Origin: an uncultured Tenacibaculum sp.
GTDB taxonomy: Bacteria; Bacteroidota; Bacteroidia; Flavobacteriales; Flavobacteriaceae
NCBI RefSeq assembly: GCF_947498805.1
Contig: NZ_CANMLT010000002.1
Coordinates: 310,001-374,000, forward strand
Length of the DNA stretch: 64,000 nucleotides
Reading direction: 5' to 3'
Under the pieces are notes generated by a model, which made no database searches, was not told the DNA's origin, and was given only the letters and a program-made list of their open reading frames with translations. Of the stretch, positions 17,483 to 26,333 are shown piece by piece. A program made the position numbers and the translations under genes. The number at the start of each line of letters is the position of its first letter. Position 1 is the first letter of the stretch.

Positions 17483-18826
17483 ATGAACTTAACACAATTA
17501 AACGCCATCTCTCCTATTGATGGTAGATACAGAGGTAAAATAGAAAAATTAGCTGATTACTTTTCAGAAGAAGCATTGATTAAATACCGTGTAAAGGTAG
17601 AAATAGAGTATTTTATTGCTTTATGTGAAATTCCACTACCACAATTAGCTGATTTTAATACCGATTTATACAGTGATTTACGTAAGATCTATGAAAATTT
17701 TACTGCAGAAGATGCTCAAAAAATTAAAGACATTGAAAGCGTTACCAATCACGATGTAAAAGCTGTTGAATATTTTATCAAAGAAAAATTTGATGCTTTA
17801 GGTTTAGATAAACATAAAGAGTTTATCCATTTCGGATTAACTTCACAAGATATAAACAACACTTCTATTCCGTTATTAATTAAAGATGCTATAGAAGATG
17901 TTTATTTTCCAACTTTAGATACACTAACAGCAAAATTAGCAGAACTATCTGAAGAGTGGGGAAACATTCCAATGTTAGCTCGTACACATGGGCAACCTGC
18001 TTCTCCTACTCGTTTAGGAAAAGAGTTTTTCGTTTTTGTAGAGCGTGTGAATCAACAAGTTTTATATTTACAAAAAACTCCTCATGCAGCTAAGTTTGGT
18101 GGAGCTACAGGAAACTTTAATGCACATAAAGTAGCCTACCCAACGATTGATTGGAAGAATTTCGGAACTCATTTTGTAGAGGATATCTTAGGGTTACACC
18201 ACTCCTTCCCTACAACTCAAATTGAGCATTATGACCATATGGCTTCTTTGTTTGATGGGTTAAAGCGTATTAACACGATTTTAATTGATTTGGATAGAGA
18301 TGTATGGACCTATATTTCTATGGATTATTTCAAGCAGAAAATTAAAGCCGGAGAAGTAGGTTCGTCTGCAATGCCTCATAAAGTAAATCCGATTGATTTT
18401 GAAAACTCTGAAGGAAATTTAGGTATTGCAAATGCAATTTTTGAGCATTTAGCGGCTAAATTACCTGTTTCTCGTATGCAACGTGATTTAACAGATAGTA
18501 CGGTTTTACGTAATGTTGGTGTACCTTTTGGACATACAATTATAGCTTTTACTGCTACTTTAAAAGGATTGAATAAGTTATTATTAAATCAAGCTAAGTT
18601 TGAACAAGACTTAGAAAATAACTGGGCAGTTGCGGCAGAAGCTATTCAAACGATTTTACGTCGCGAAGCGTACCCAAATCCATATGAAGCTTTAAAAGGT
18701 TTAACAAGAACTAACGAAAGAATCACACAAGAGTCTATTGCTAGTTTTATTGATACTTTAGAGGTTTCAAACGAGATAAAAGAAGAATTAAAGCAAATAA
18801 CTCCATCTAACTATACTGGTATTTAA
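17483..18826 (+). CDS. purB: adenylosuccinate lyase
   Basis: Splits SAICAR to AICAR and adenylosuccinate to AMP, both with release of fumarate. 447 residues from the ATG at 17483 (MNLTQLNAISPIDGRYRGKI); a longer reading from 17441 would lie across the promoter. The catalytic flexible loop GSSAMPHKVNPIDFENSEGN is the fumarase/lyase superfamily signature; HFGLTSQDINNTS and TRTHGQPASPT carry the active-site His region. Leads a same-strand run of purB, GNAT gene, lipoprotein gene and terC with gaps of 1-3 bp. Confidence 0.97.
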   Translation: MNLTQLNAISPIDGRYRGKIEKLADYFSEEALIKYRVKVEIEYFIALCEIPLPQLADFNTDLYSDLRKIYENFTAEDAQKIKDIESVTNHDVKAVEYFIKEKFDALGLDKHKEFIHFGLTSQDINNTSIPLLIKDAIEDVYFPTLDTLTAKLAELSEEWGNIPMLARTHGQPASPTRLGKEFFVFVERVNQQVLYLQKTPHAAKFGGATGNFNAHKVAYPTIDWKNFGTHFVEDILGLHHSFPTTQIEHYDHMASLFDGLKRINTILIDLDRDVWTYISMDYFKQKIKAGEVGSSAMPHKVNPIDFENSEGNLGIANAIFEHLAAKLPVSRMQRDLTDSTVLRNVGVPFGHTIIAFTATLKGLNKLLLNQAKFEQDLENNWAVAAEAIQTILRREAYPNPYEALKGLTRTNERITQESIASFIDTLEVSNEIKEELKQITPSNYTGI

Positions 18827-18829
18827 TTT

Positions 18830-19375
18830 ATGGTGATAGCCAATGGAAATACAATTATTCTGCGAGATTGGATTCAAGACGATTTCGTTCTGTATAAAAA
18901 TTGGCATGATTCAAAATTTGAATGGACCAAATTGAATGGCCCCTATTACCCATTAAAATCAGCAGAAGAGTTGGATCAAGAAATTCAACTCTTAAAAGTA
19001 AATTCTAAAACAAAAAAAAGATTTGTAATTGCTAATAAAGCAACCAACACTCTTATTGGTACCGTAAGTTGGTATTGGCAAAGTGAAGAAACGAATTGGA
19101 TTTCTATAGGATTGGCTATTTTTGATGAGCATTACTGGGGAAAAGGTATTGGCTATGAAGCACTGTCTTTATGGGTTGATTATTTATTTTCTATTTTTTC
19201 GGAAATCGTTCGATTAGACTTACGAACATGGTCTGGAAATACTGGAATGATAAAACTTTCTGAAAAATTAGGTTTTCAAAAAGAAGCAACATTTAGAAAG
19301 GCTAGAATTGTAAATGGTAACTACTATGATTCACTAGCTTATGGAGTTTTAAGAGAAGAATGGAAAAATGTATAA
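18830..19375 (+). CDS. GNAT family N-acetyltransferase (RimJ/RimL-like)
   Basis: 181 residues. N-terminal strand NGNTIILRDWIQDDFVLY typical of RimJ/L-like GNATs, and the acetyl-CoA-binding motif WGKGIGYEALSLW (about 104-116). The C-terminal GNTGMIKLSEKLGFQKEATF motif is also characteristic. The acceptor (ribosomal protein, antibiotic or metabolite) is not predictable. Three base pairs after purB; its end overlaps the possible upstream start of the next gene. Confidence 0.87.
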   Translation: MVIANGNTIILRDWIQDDFVLYKNWHDSKFEWTKLNGPYYPLKSAEELDQEIQLLKVNSKTKKRFVIANKATNTLIGTVSWYWQSEETNWISIGLAIFDEHYWGKGIGYEALSLWVDYLFSIFSEIVRLDLRTWSGNTGMIKLSEKLGFQKEATFRKARIVNGNYYDSLAYGVLREEWKNV

Positions 19376-19376
19376 A

Positions 19377-19808
19377 ATGATAAAAACAATTTATAAAAGC
19401 TTTTTAGTGCTTTGCACAGCCACTTTTATGTTGAGTTGTACTGCTGAGAAAAAAGGAGATCCAACTCGTTTTAAGTACGGAACATTTGAAATACCAGCTG
19501 GTGATAACTATGGTAAAACCGTTATTATTAGAAAAGACAGTTTGCAAATTGAAAGCTATACTAAAAACGTTAGTATTTCCACTGATAGTACCGTAACAGA
19601 AAAAGAAGAGCTACATATAGATACGCTTTATATAAAATGGAAGAACAACTTTGCATATACGTTGCGAATGAAAAGTCCAAAAACTGATTTAGATAAAGAT
19701 CCTATATTTGTGCAAATAACAAAAGTAGCCGATAGCTCTTATAACTTTACTGCTAGAATTGGCTATTCTAATTTTAAACAAAAAGGAACCGTTTATAAAG
19801 TAAAATAA
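19377..19808 (+). CDS. small lipoprotein of unknown function
   Basis: 143 residues from ATG 19377; an ATG at 19368 overlapping the GNAT stop would add three residues. Lipobox TFMLSC near residue 20. The mature protein is beta-rich with RFKYGTFEI, then IRKDSLQIESY, LYIKWKNNFAYTLRM and KGTVYKV. From memory this resembles a flavobacterial lipoprotein family that databases mislabel as DNA topoisomerase IV; it has no topoisomerase feature and the label should not be carried over. Two base pairs before terC. Confidence 0.7.
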   Translation: MIKTIYKSFLVLCTATFMLSCTAEKKGDPTRFKYGTFEIPAGDNYGKTVIIRKDSLQIESYTKNVSISTDSTVTEKEELHIDTLYIKWKNNFAYTLRMKSPKTDLDKDPIFVQITKVADSSYNFTARIGYSNFKQKGTVYKVK

Positions 19809-19810
19809 CT

Positions 19811-20593
19811 ATGGAAATATTTTTACAACCAGACACTTGGGGAGCTTTAGTTACCCTTACATTTTTAGAAATTGTTTTAGGTATAGATAATATCATATTT
19901 ATATCCATTGCAGCTAACAAATTACCAGAAGATCAACAAAAAAAAGCAACTAATATAGGGCTAGTACTAGCAATGTTATTGCGTATCGTCTTACTTTTTG
20001 GTATTTCTTTATTAATTGCAATGAACTCTCCTCTTTTCCATATTGATTTATCTTGGTTCAAAGCAGGAGTTACAGGACAGGCTTTAATATTGTTCGCTGG
20101 AGGTATTTTCTTATTATATAAGAGTACAAAGGAAATACATCATAAAGTTGAAGGTATGGAAGAAGGTGAAGAAGATGGTAAACCTCAAAAAGGTTATACC
20201 TTATCTCAAGCTATTATTCAAATTACATTAATCAATATTGTATTTTCTTTTGATTCTATTTTAACAGCCGTAGGAATGACTAACGGAGTTGAAGGAGCCA
20301 TGATTATTATGGTAGCTTCTGTAGTATTATCAATGATTATTATGATGTTATTTGCTAATCCAGTTGGTAAATTTGTAAACAAGCATCCAACCATTCAAAT
20401 GTTAGGGCTATCTTTCTTAATTTTAATTGGATTTATGCTTATTGCTGAAGGAGCACACTTATCGCATGCAAAATTATTCGGAGAAGAAGTAGGAACAATT
20501 CCAAAAGGATATTTATACTTTGCTATTACCTTTTCTCTAGTGGTAGAAATGCTAAATATGAAAATGCGAGGAAACTCTTCTAAGAAAGATTAA
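19811..20593 (+). CDS. TerC family integral membrane protein
   Basis: 260 residues with seven or so hydrophobic segments. The TerC marks are EIVLGIDNIIFISI (about 20-33) and LINIVFSFDSILTAVGMTNG (about 141-160), each with an acidic residue inside a membrane helix, probably lining a metal-ion path. TerC proteins are now linked to manganese export and metal loading of exported enzymes. An acidic loop (EGMEEGEEDGKPQKG) lies between the halves. Ends the purB run; terminator follows. Confidence 0.92.
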   Translation: MEIFLQPDTWGALVTLTFLEIVLGIDNIIFISIAANKLPEDQQKKATNIGLVLAMLLRIVLLFGISLLIAMNSPLFHIDLSWFKAGVTGQALILFAGGIFLLYKSTKEIHHKVEGMEEGEEDGKPQKGYTLSQAIIQITLINIVFSFDSILTAVGMTNGVEGAMIIMVASVVLSMIIMMLFANPVGKFVNKHPTIQMLGLSFLILIGFMLIAEGAHLSHAKLFGEEVGTIPKGYLYFAITFSLVVEMLNMKMRGNSSKKD

Positions 20594-20617
20594 GAAATTT
20601 TTAAGACATAAACTTTT

Positions 20618-20657
20618 AAAACCTGCAAGCGCTTTTCTTGTGGGTTTTGTTTTTTTT
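20618..20657 (+). terminator. terminator after terC
   Basis: Stem AAAACCTGCAAG / CTTGTGGGTTTT with two G-U pairs, followed by GTTTTTTTTTT. Overlaps the -33 region of the next promoter. Confidence 0.75.
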
Positions 20658-20667
20658 TATACTTTTG
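20638..20667 (+). promoter_or_regulatory. promoter of the His-rich protein/receptor/lipoprotein operon
   Basis: TTG at 20638-20640, 19-bp spacer, TACTTTTG at 20660-20667: a full Bacteroidota promoter. Start codon 14 bp later, so the leader is very short. The same -7 octamer precedes the other His-rich gene. Confidence 0.6.
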
Positions 20668-20680
20668 TTGACAAGCAGTC

Positions 20681-21010
20681 ATGTTTACTAGTTTAAAGAA
20701 ATATATAGCCCTTCTAAGTATCTTTGTATTACTAATACCTTCAGTAATACAAATTGCGCATGCTTTCGAAGAACATGAACATATTGTTTGTACTTCCAAG
20801 TACGATCAGCATTTTCATCAAGATGATGCAGACTGTGCAGAAATGCATTATCAGCTAAAGGTTTTTAATCACACTTTTTCTACTGATTACGACCTTGTTT
20901 CTTTAGACAATTTCAAATCACGATTTAACTTAAAACCGCAATTTAATTCGGTTTCTCATGTTGTTAAAAGACTTCCTAGGGCACCACCCTGTAATTTAGT
21001 TAATACTTAA
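20681..21010 (+). CDS. small His/Cys-containing secreted protein upstream of a TonB receptor
   Basis: 109 residues with a signal peptide ending near residue 28 (LIPSVIQIAHA). Next comes a metal-ligand-rich stretch (EEHEHIVC, QHFHQDDADCAEMHYQ) with two Cys and seven His, then about 50 residues ending RAPPCNLVNT. Its layout parallels the 13028 protein, although overall identity is low. A periplasmic metal binder or sensor serving the receptor downstream is the simplest reading; no named family recognised. 30 bp before the receptor gene. Confidence 0.7.
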   Translation: MFTSLKKYIALLSIFVLLIPSVIQIAHAFEEHEHIVCTSKYDQHFHQDDADCAEMHYQLKVFNHTFSTDYDLVSLDNFKSRFNLKPQFNSVSHVVKRLPRAPPCNLVNT

Positions 21011-21039
21011 AATTAAATAAATTACAAATAAAATCTTAA

Positions 21040-23448
21040 ATGAAATCAAAACGTATTATTTTGATTTTTTTGTTTTTGTTGGGGTACAACATTGCAAAAA
21101 GTCAAAATTGTAAACATACATTTTCTGGTTTAGTTGAAGATTTTCATGATAAATCACCAATTGTAGGAGCTACTGTTTTTATAAAAAACCAAAACAAGTA
21201 TGCTACCACAAATTTTGAAGGAAAATTTTCAATTGATAATGTATGTGCTGGTAAAATTATAGTAGAAGTGTCTCACGTTGCTTGTGAGCCTCAAGTTCTT
21301 GAACTAAATATCTCTAAAAACACGTATAAAATAATTGACTTAGAGCATCATGAGGAAGAGCTAAATGAAGTTAATGTAAAGGGGGCAATAGGAAAAAAAA
21401 CTAAAACTGCTCAAGAAACTTTACTAAAATCGGAAACATTAGAAAAATTTAGCGATGGTACCTTAGGTGATGCTATTAAGAACATTTCGGGAGTTTCATC
21501 TATCAATACTGGAAATAGTATTGTAAAACCTGTGATTAACGGTTTACATAGTAGTAGAGTTCTCATCTCTTTTAACAATGTAAGACTACAAGATCAAGAA
21601 TGGGGAGTTGAACATGCTCCAAATATTGATATAAATACTGCCGAATCAATTTCTGTTATAAAAGGAGCTAATGCCTTACAATATGGTGGAGACGCTATTG
21701 GAGGTGTGGTAATTATAAACCCTACTAAAAACAGTATAGAAAAAGATACTTTATATGGTAAAAGTATCATTTCACAACAAAGTAATGGTCGTTTATTTTC
21801 TGTCACCTCAAGTTTAAGTAAAAGCTACAAGAATGGTTGGTTTATAAATGGACAAGCTTCTTTTAAAAGAGCTGGAGACTTTGAAGCAGCAAACTATAAC
21901 CTTACCAATAGTGGTATTAATTCAAAAGCTTTTACGATTAGTACTGGAAATAAACAATTTGAAAAAGGTTTCGAATTGTTTTACAGCTATTTAACGAATG
22001 AAATAGGTATTTTAAGAGCTTCTCACTTTGGAAACATCTCTGATTTAGTAAATGCTATTAATAGTCCGCAACCATCAATTATTGATGAGTTTAGTTATGA
22101 CATTAATAACCCTAGACAAGATGTTACCCATCAACTTTTAAAAGCTACTTATTACAAGCGTTTTAAGGCTTTTGGTAAATTATCATTACAATACGATTTT
22201 CAAGTGAATAACAGACTTGAGTTTGATCGAAGAATTGGTGATAGAGCCAATTTACAAGCGGTAGATTTAGATTTAAAATCTCATAGCTTTAAAGCTGATT
22301 TAAACTTAGATTCAGACCCAGAGCACGTTTATAAATTTGGAATTAATGCATTTTATCAAAATAACTTTTCTGATCCTATCACAAGAGTTAGAAGATTAAT
22401 ACCAGATTACGATAGATTTAGTTTTGGCGCCTATGCCATTGCTAATTTAAAATTTGATGACTTAACAGTTTCAGGTGGACTTAGGTATGATTTAGAGCAC
22501 ATTGATGCTAAAAAGTTCTATTTACAATCTCGTTGGAATAGTTTAAATTATCAAAATGATTTTAGTCATATTGTTATAGACCCAAATGTTTCAGGTTCTC
22601 AACTTTTAGCAAACCCAAAATTCACATATCATAATATATCGGCATCACTGGGTGCAACTTATGATTTAGACGAGAATAACTCGTTTACTGTGAACTATGG
22701 ATTAGCAAATAGAGCACCAAATCCTTCAGAATTATTTAGTGATGGATTACATCATTCAGCAGCAAGAATTGAACTTGGTGATTTACGTATGAAAACAGAA
22801 ACTTCTAACAGAGTTTCTGCAACCTATAAATTCAACAATGACAAGTTCAATATAACTGTAGAAGGGTTTTATAACCATATAAAAGATTTTATTTATATAG
22901 AACCAAGCGGACAAGAAACCACAAATAGAGGAGCCTTTCCTGTTTGGTCTTATAGGCAAGTCAATGCTCAATTATTTGGTGTTGATACCAATATTCAATA
23001 TCAAATAAATAACAATTTTTTATTAACGAACAAAAGTTCATTGCTAAAAGGTAGAGATTTATCTGGAGATAGAGCACTCATAGATATTCCTCCTTTTAAA
23101 ACAACCTCTGCGATAGTTTTCAAAAAAGAAAACTGGAACAGCTTTTACGCTTCTTTAGAAAGCGAATTTAACGCTCGACAAAATGAGTACCCAAACAATA
23201 ATTTTAATGCTTTTATACCAACATTAAATAACACGGTACTTGTTGATGTGAGTACTCCCCCATCGGCATATCATTTATTGAATTTTTCTTCTGGATTTCA
23301 GTTTAACGTATCTAAAACAAAATTTAGTGTAAACCTTTTTGTAGATAACGTATTAAACAAATCTTATAGAAATTATTTAAATAGATTACGATTCTTTGCT
23401 GATGACTTAGGGAGAAATTTTAAAATTCAATTAAAAATTAATTATTAA
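21040..23448 (+). CDS. TonB-dependent outer-membrane receptor, putative metal receptor
   Basis: 802 residues: signal peptide, carboxypeptidase-like domain with several Cys (about 25-110, GATVFIKNQNKYATTNFEGK), a HHEEELNEVNVKG linker, plug domain (about 120-230, with EWGVEHAPNID and VIKGANALQYGGDAIGG) and barrel ending in FKIQLKINY. The plug segment with a conserved Glu-His near NID and the His-rich protein upstream fit a zinc or other transition-metal receptor. Neither has been shown here. Followed after 11 bp by a lipoprotein gene of the same operon. Confidence 0.88.
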   Translation: MKSKRIILIFLFLLGYNIAKSQNCKHTFSGLVEDFHDKSPIVGATVFIKNQNKYATTNFEGKFSIDNVCAGKIIVEVSHVACEPQVLELNISKNTYKIIDLEHHEEELNEVNVKGAIGKKTKTAQETLLKSETLEKFSDGTLGDAIKNISGVSSINTGNSIVKPVINGLHSSRVLISFNNVRLQDQEWGVEHAPNIDINTAESISVIKGANALQYGGDAIGGVVIINPTKNSIEKDTLYGKSIISQQSNGRLFSVTSSLSKSYKNGWFINGQASFKRAGDFEAANYNLTNSGINSKAFTISTGNKQFEKGFELFYSYLTNEIGILRASHFGNISDLVNAINSPQPSIIDEFSYDINNPRQDVTHQLLKATYYKRFKAFGKLSLQYDFQVNNRLEFDRRIGDRANLQAVDLDLKSHSFKADLNLDSDPEHVYKFGINAFYQNNFSDPITRVRRLIPDYDRFSFGAYAIANLKFDDLTVSGGLRYDLEHIDAKKFYLQSRWNSLNYQNDFSHIVIDPNVSGSQLLANPKFTYHNISASLGATYDLDENNSFTVNYGLANRAPNPSELFSDGLHHSAARIELGDLRMKTETSNRVSATYKFNNDKFNITVEGFYNHIKDFIYIEPSGQETTNRGAFPVWSYRQVNAQLFGVDTNIQYQINNNFLLTNKSSLLKGRDLSGDRALIDIPPFKTTSAIVFKKENWNSFYASLESEFNARQNEYPNNNFNAFIPTLNNTVLVDVSTPPSAYHLLNFSSGFQFNVSKTKFSVNLFVDNVLNKSYRNYLNRLRFFADDLGRNFKIQLKINY

Positions 23449-23459
23449 AAAACAAAATC

Positions 23460-24023
23460 ATGAAATATATTAAATTATTAGCCGTATTATTCATTTCTTC
23501 ATTAACAATCGTTTCTTGTTCTGATGACAACCCAACACCAGTAAATGAAGAAGAAGTAATTACTACTGTAACTGTTGAATTAACTCCTGCTTCAGGTGGA
23601 ACTAAAGTTACTTTAACAAGTGAAGATTCAGATGGAGATGGGCCAAATGCTCCAGTAATTACAGGAGGTACTTTAGCTGCTGGCGTTACTTATAATGGAG
23701 TAATTAGATTAGAGAATAAAACTGAAACTCCAGCTGAAAATGTTACTGAAGAAGTTGCTAAAGAAGCTGATGAGCACCAATTTTTCTATCGTGCAACAGG
23801 AGTTACTAGTACTTTTACTTATGCAGGAGCAAATGATTCTAATGGAAACCCTGTAGGTATCAACTTTACTGTTGTTACTGGTACAGCTGGTACTGGTTCT
23901 TATACTATTACTTTAAGACACGAGCCTAACAAATCTGCTGCTGGTGTTAAAGATGGAGATATTACCAATGCTGGTGGAGAAACTGATGTAGAAGTTGTAT
24001 TCCCTATTACCTTAGCGAAATAA
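23460..24023 (+). CDS. lipoprotein associated with the TonB receptor
   Basis: 187 residues. Lipobox LTIVSC near residue 20, then an acidic, Thr/Gly-rich beta protein with EDSDGDGPNAPVITGG, KEADEHQFFYRATG and TITLRHEPNKSA. Short lipoproteins of this pattern commonly follow TonB receptors in flavobacteria. It is probably surface- or periplasm-facing and may hand substrate to or from the receptor; the DEHQFFY and RHEP histidines could bind metal. No catalytic motif. Ends the operon at a very strong terminator. Confidence 0.72.
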   Translation: MKYIKLLAVLFISSLTIVSCSDDNPTPVNEEEVITTVTVELTPASGGTKVTLTSEDSDGDGPNAPVITGGTLAAGVTYNGVIRLENKTETPAENVTEEVAKEADEHQFFYRATGVTSTFTYAGANDSNGNPVGINFTVVTGTAGTGSYTITLRHEPNKSAAGVKDGDITNAGGETDVEVVFPITLAK

Positions 24024-24041
24024 TTATATTATAATATACTT

Positions 24042-24076
24042 AAAAAAGCCTCTTTTACGTAAAAGAGGCTTTTTTA
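24042..24076 (+). terminator. strong intrinsic terminator
   Basis: Perfect 17-bp arms, AAAAAAGCCTCTTTTAC against GTAAAAGAGGCTTTTTT. Confidence 0.9.
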
Positions 24077-24166
24077 TTTGAAACTATTTCTTATAATTTA
24101 TTGTTTGAATTTATTAGGTTAAAATATATTGCGTTACTTTGTATAAAACGTATCATACTAACCAAA

Positions 24167-25855
24167 ATGCCAAAGTACTTCCTCTATCTGTTCTGTTCTT
24201 TTTTCTTTAGTATTTCTGCATATTCTCAAAATGTAAATAACAACTTAGAAAGTATTAAAAAGAAGTTTTATTTATACAATGAGATTGGGGCTGATAGTTC
24301 TATTTACTACATGAATAAGCTCTTAAAAACAAATAAAAATGAATACAAAGCATTTGCCTATGCTGCCATTGAATATTTGAAAACAAGAGAGAAAAAAAAG
24401 GTCAATAGCAAATTTTACAATGATAGTATCAATAAATATTTATCTAAAACACAAAAGAAAAAAGAAAATTACACCATACTTTTTGATACGCACATTTTAA
24501 TTGGAAATACGAGCAAAAGACGAGGGCTACTAAAATCTGCTTTAGAGAATTATCTTACTGCAGAAAACTATGCCAATCTTGCTAAGGATATCGAAAGAAC
24601 TATTAAAATAAAAGGGAATATAGCCTTAATCTATCAAAACATGGAAGAGCTTACTAAAGCCGTAAAAAAAGGTAAACAAGCGCTTCGTTTGGTAGATGAA
24701 AATCGTGACAGATTGAATAATCGATATTATGTAACCAAACGTAAACGTATATTTAACTTAGCAGCAATTTATTCGAGTCTCTTAAAGGATCAACCTAAAA
24801 ATCAGGTATATGCTGATTCTACCTTGTATTTTTACAATTCTCTACTTGATAATAAAAACTATAATCTAAGCCCTTTTTATAAGGGAAAAGTCTACTCCGG
24901 TTTAGGTACTACCTACTCTATAAAAAAGGAGTATGCTAAAGCTGCTTCCCTATTAGAAAAGAGTTTAATTGCCTTTAAAAACAGTAAATCGTATTCTTAC
25001 TTGTATAAAGGATATTATAACACGGGGTATAATTATTATTTATCCAATGATTATAACAATGCCAAAACAAAATTCTTAGCCGCGTTAGACATTAAAAAAG
25101 ATACTATCATTGACGATGATTACCTGCACATCCATGAATGTCTTTCGGAAATTTATCTCAAAGAGGAAAAAGTAGATTCTGCTAACTATTACTTTAATAA
25201 ATACTCTAAACTTCACGGTATACTTTCTTCAAGAGAAAAAGAACAATACAAAGAAACGTTGAAGCTAGATAAAGAAAATGATTTCAATAAAAAGTTAAAT
25301 AGTTTAATCAAAAAGAATACTAGAAAAACCTATATCTATAACGGTATTCTATTTATTTTAATTACAAGTTTGATTGTTATTAGTTTTTCCGTTGTAAAGA
25401 ATAAAAGAGAAAAAAAGGAAGCTAATAAGCGACTAGAGGAACTATTGAATAAAAAAAGTAGTAGTACTAGTACAACGAATAACTTTGTCAATTTAAAAGA
25501 TTCACAAAATGAACAAATCATAAAGGGCCTCTTAAAAATTGAGCAAAGCCATTATTACTTAAAAGAAGATTTTAACCTTTATAATGCAGCAAAAAAAATT
25601 GGAACAAATACTACCTATTTATCGAAAGTGGTAAAGGAATACAAAAAAATGAGTTTCAGCGATTACACCAATGAATTGCGTATTAATTATATAGTAGATG
25701 TATTAACTAAGGATAAGAAAATTAGATCATATACAACTCAAGCCATTGGCGAATTAGGCGGATACAAAAATGCAAAGTCTTTTACGCGTATATTTAAAAA
25801 ATATACAGGAATAACTCCCTATCAATTTGTTGAAAAAATAGATAAGGAGCTATAG
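24167..25855 (+). CDS. membrane-spanning TPR sensor with C-terminal AraC-type DNA-binding domain
   Basis: 562 residues from ATG 24167, which places a signal peptide first (MPKYFLYLFCSFFFSISAYS). Residues about 25-360 are helical TPR-type repeats (KIKGNIALIYQNMEELTKA, FYKGKVYSGLGTTYS, YKGYYNTGYNYYLSND). One membrane helix follows (IYNGILFILITSLIVISFSV, about 385-405), then a cytosolic coiled coil and an AraC helix-turn-helix domain (about 455-562, with LYNAAKKIGTNTTYLSKVVKEY and SFTRIFKKYTGITPYQF). The protein can thus sense in the periplasm and bind DNA directly. Its targets are unknown; the peptide genes just downstream are candidates. Confidence 0.85.
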   Translation: MPKYFLYLFCSFFFSISAYSQNVNNNLESIKKKFYLYNEIGADSSIYYMNKLLKTNKNEYKAFAYAAIEYLKTREKKKVNSKFYNDSINKYLSKTQKKKENYTILFDTHILIGNTSKRRGLLKSALENYLTAENYANLAKDIERTIKIKGNIALIYQNMEELTKAVKKGKQALRLVDENRDRLNNRYYVTKRKRIFNLAAIYSSLLKDQPKNQVYADSTLYFYNSLLDNKNYNLSPFYKGKVYSGLGTTYSIKKEYAKAASLLEKSLIAFKNSKSYSYLYKGYYNTGYNYYLSNDYNNAKTKFLAALDIKKDTIIDDDYLHIHECLSEIYLKEEKVDSANYYFNKYSKLHGILSSREKEQYKETLKLDKENDFNKKLNSLIKKNTRKTYIYNGILFILITSLIVISFSVVKNKREKKEANKRLEELLNKKSSSTSTTNNFVNLKDSQNEQIIKGLLKIEQSHYYLKEDFNLYNAAKKIGTNTTYLSKVVKEYKKMSFSDYTNELRINYIVDVLTKDKKIRSYTTQAIGELGGYKNAKSFTRIFKKYTGITPYQFVEKIDKEL

Positions 25856-25858
25856 TTT

Positions 25859-26038
25859 TTACATACAAGCCAAGGTATTCTTTTTCCTTTTCCTTAACCC
25901 TGTGGTTGGGTCCAATATAAAACAATCCTCATCTCCATCAGTGTCATGTTTTAATTCCCCATTTTTCGCAAATATTTTTACTTTTTCGTTAGGAGTTAAT
26001 TCGAACTCTCTTAAAGATTCAATAAATAAATGTTTCAT
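25859..26038 (-). CDS. unrecognised 59-residue acidic/basic small protein
   Basis: ATG at 26038 to TAA at 25859. The sequence begins MKHLFIESLREFELTPNEK, continues with an acidic DTDGDEDC stretch and ends in a basic tail (LRKRKKNTLACM). It has two Cys, no double-glycine motif and no signal peptide. Codon use looks like that of the neighbours. It is convergent with the AraC gene, 4 bp apart, and divergent from the first peptide gene. It could be a small regulatory protein or a ribosomally made peptide precursor; I do not recognise a family. Confidence 0.6.
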   Translation of the reverse strand: MKHLFIESLREFELTPNEKVKIFAKNGELKHDTDGDEDCFILDPTTGLRKRKKNTLACM

Positions 26039-26280
26039 AAAGTTTAGTTTTGTAATTTAATTTATATAAAGTTATACTTTTTTATGCTAGTTTCTTAAAT
26101 ATAGCCACCAAGCTCTATAAAGCTCGCACAAACAACACCAAACTACTATTAAACAAGAGTTTACATACAAAAAAAACATACCACTTTTTTAAAAAAGTTC
26201 CACCTTTTTTTATAAATAGCTCCTTTTCATTCTTCTTTTTGTTCTTTAAACAGATAATCTTTGTTACTCAAATTTTACAA

Positions 26281-26313
26281 TGCGGAACCTGAAAAGCATA
26301 CAATAGAGTAAGG
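26281..26313 (+). promoter_or_regulatory. conserved 33-nt element, candidate ECF-sigma promoter (copy 1)
   Basis: Identical in all 33 positions to 26641-26673. GGAACC at 26284-26289 resembles the -35 box of ECF sigma promoters; 16 bp further on is GAGTAA (26306-26311, as AGAGTAAGG). This predicts a start of transcription near 26318, 15 nt before the ATG. It has no TAnnTTTG. Confidence 0.5.
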
Positions 26314-26333
26314 ACATTTAAACTTAATTAATC

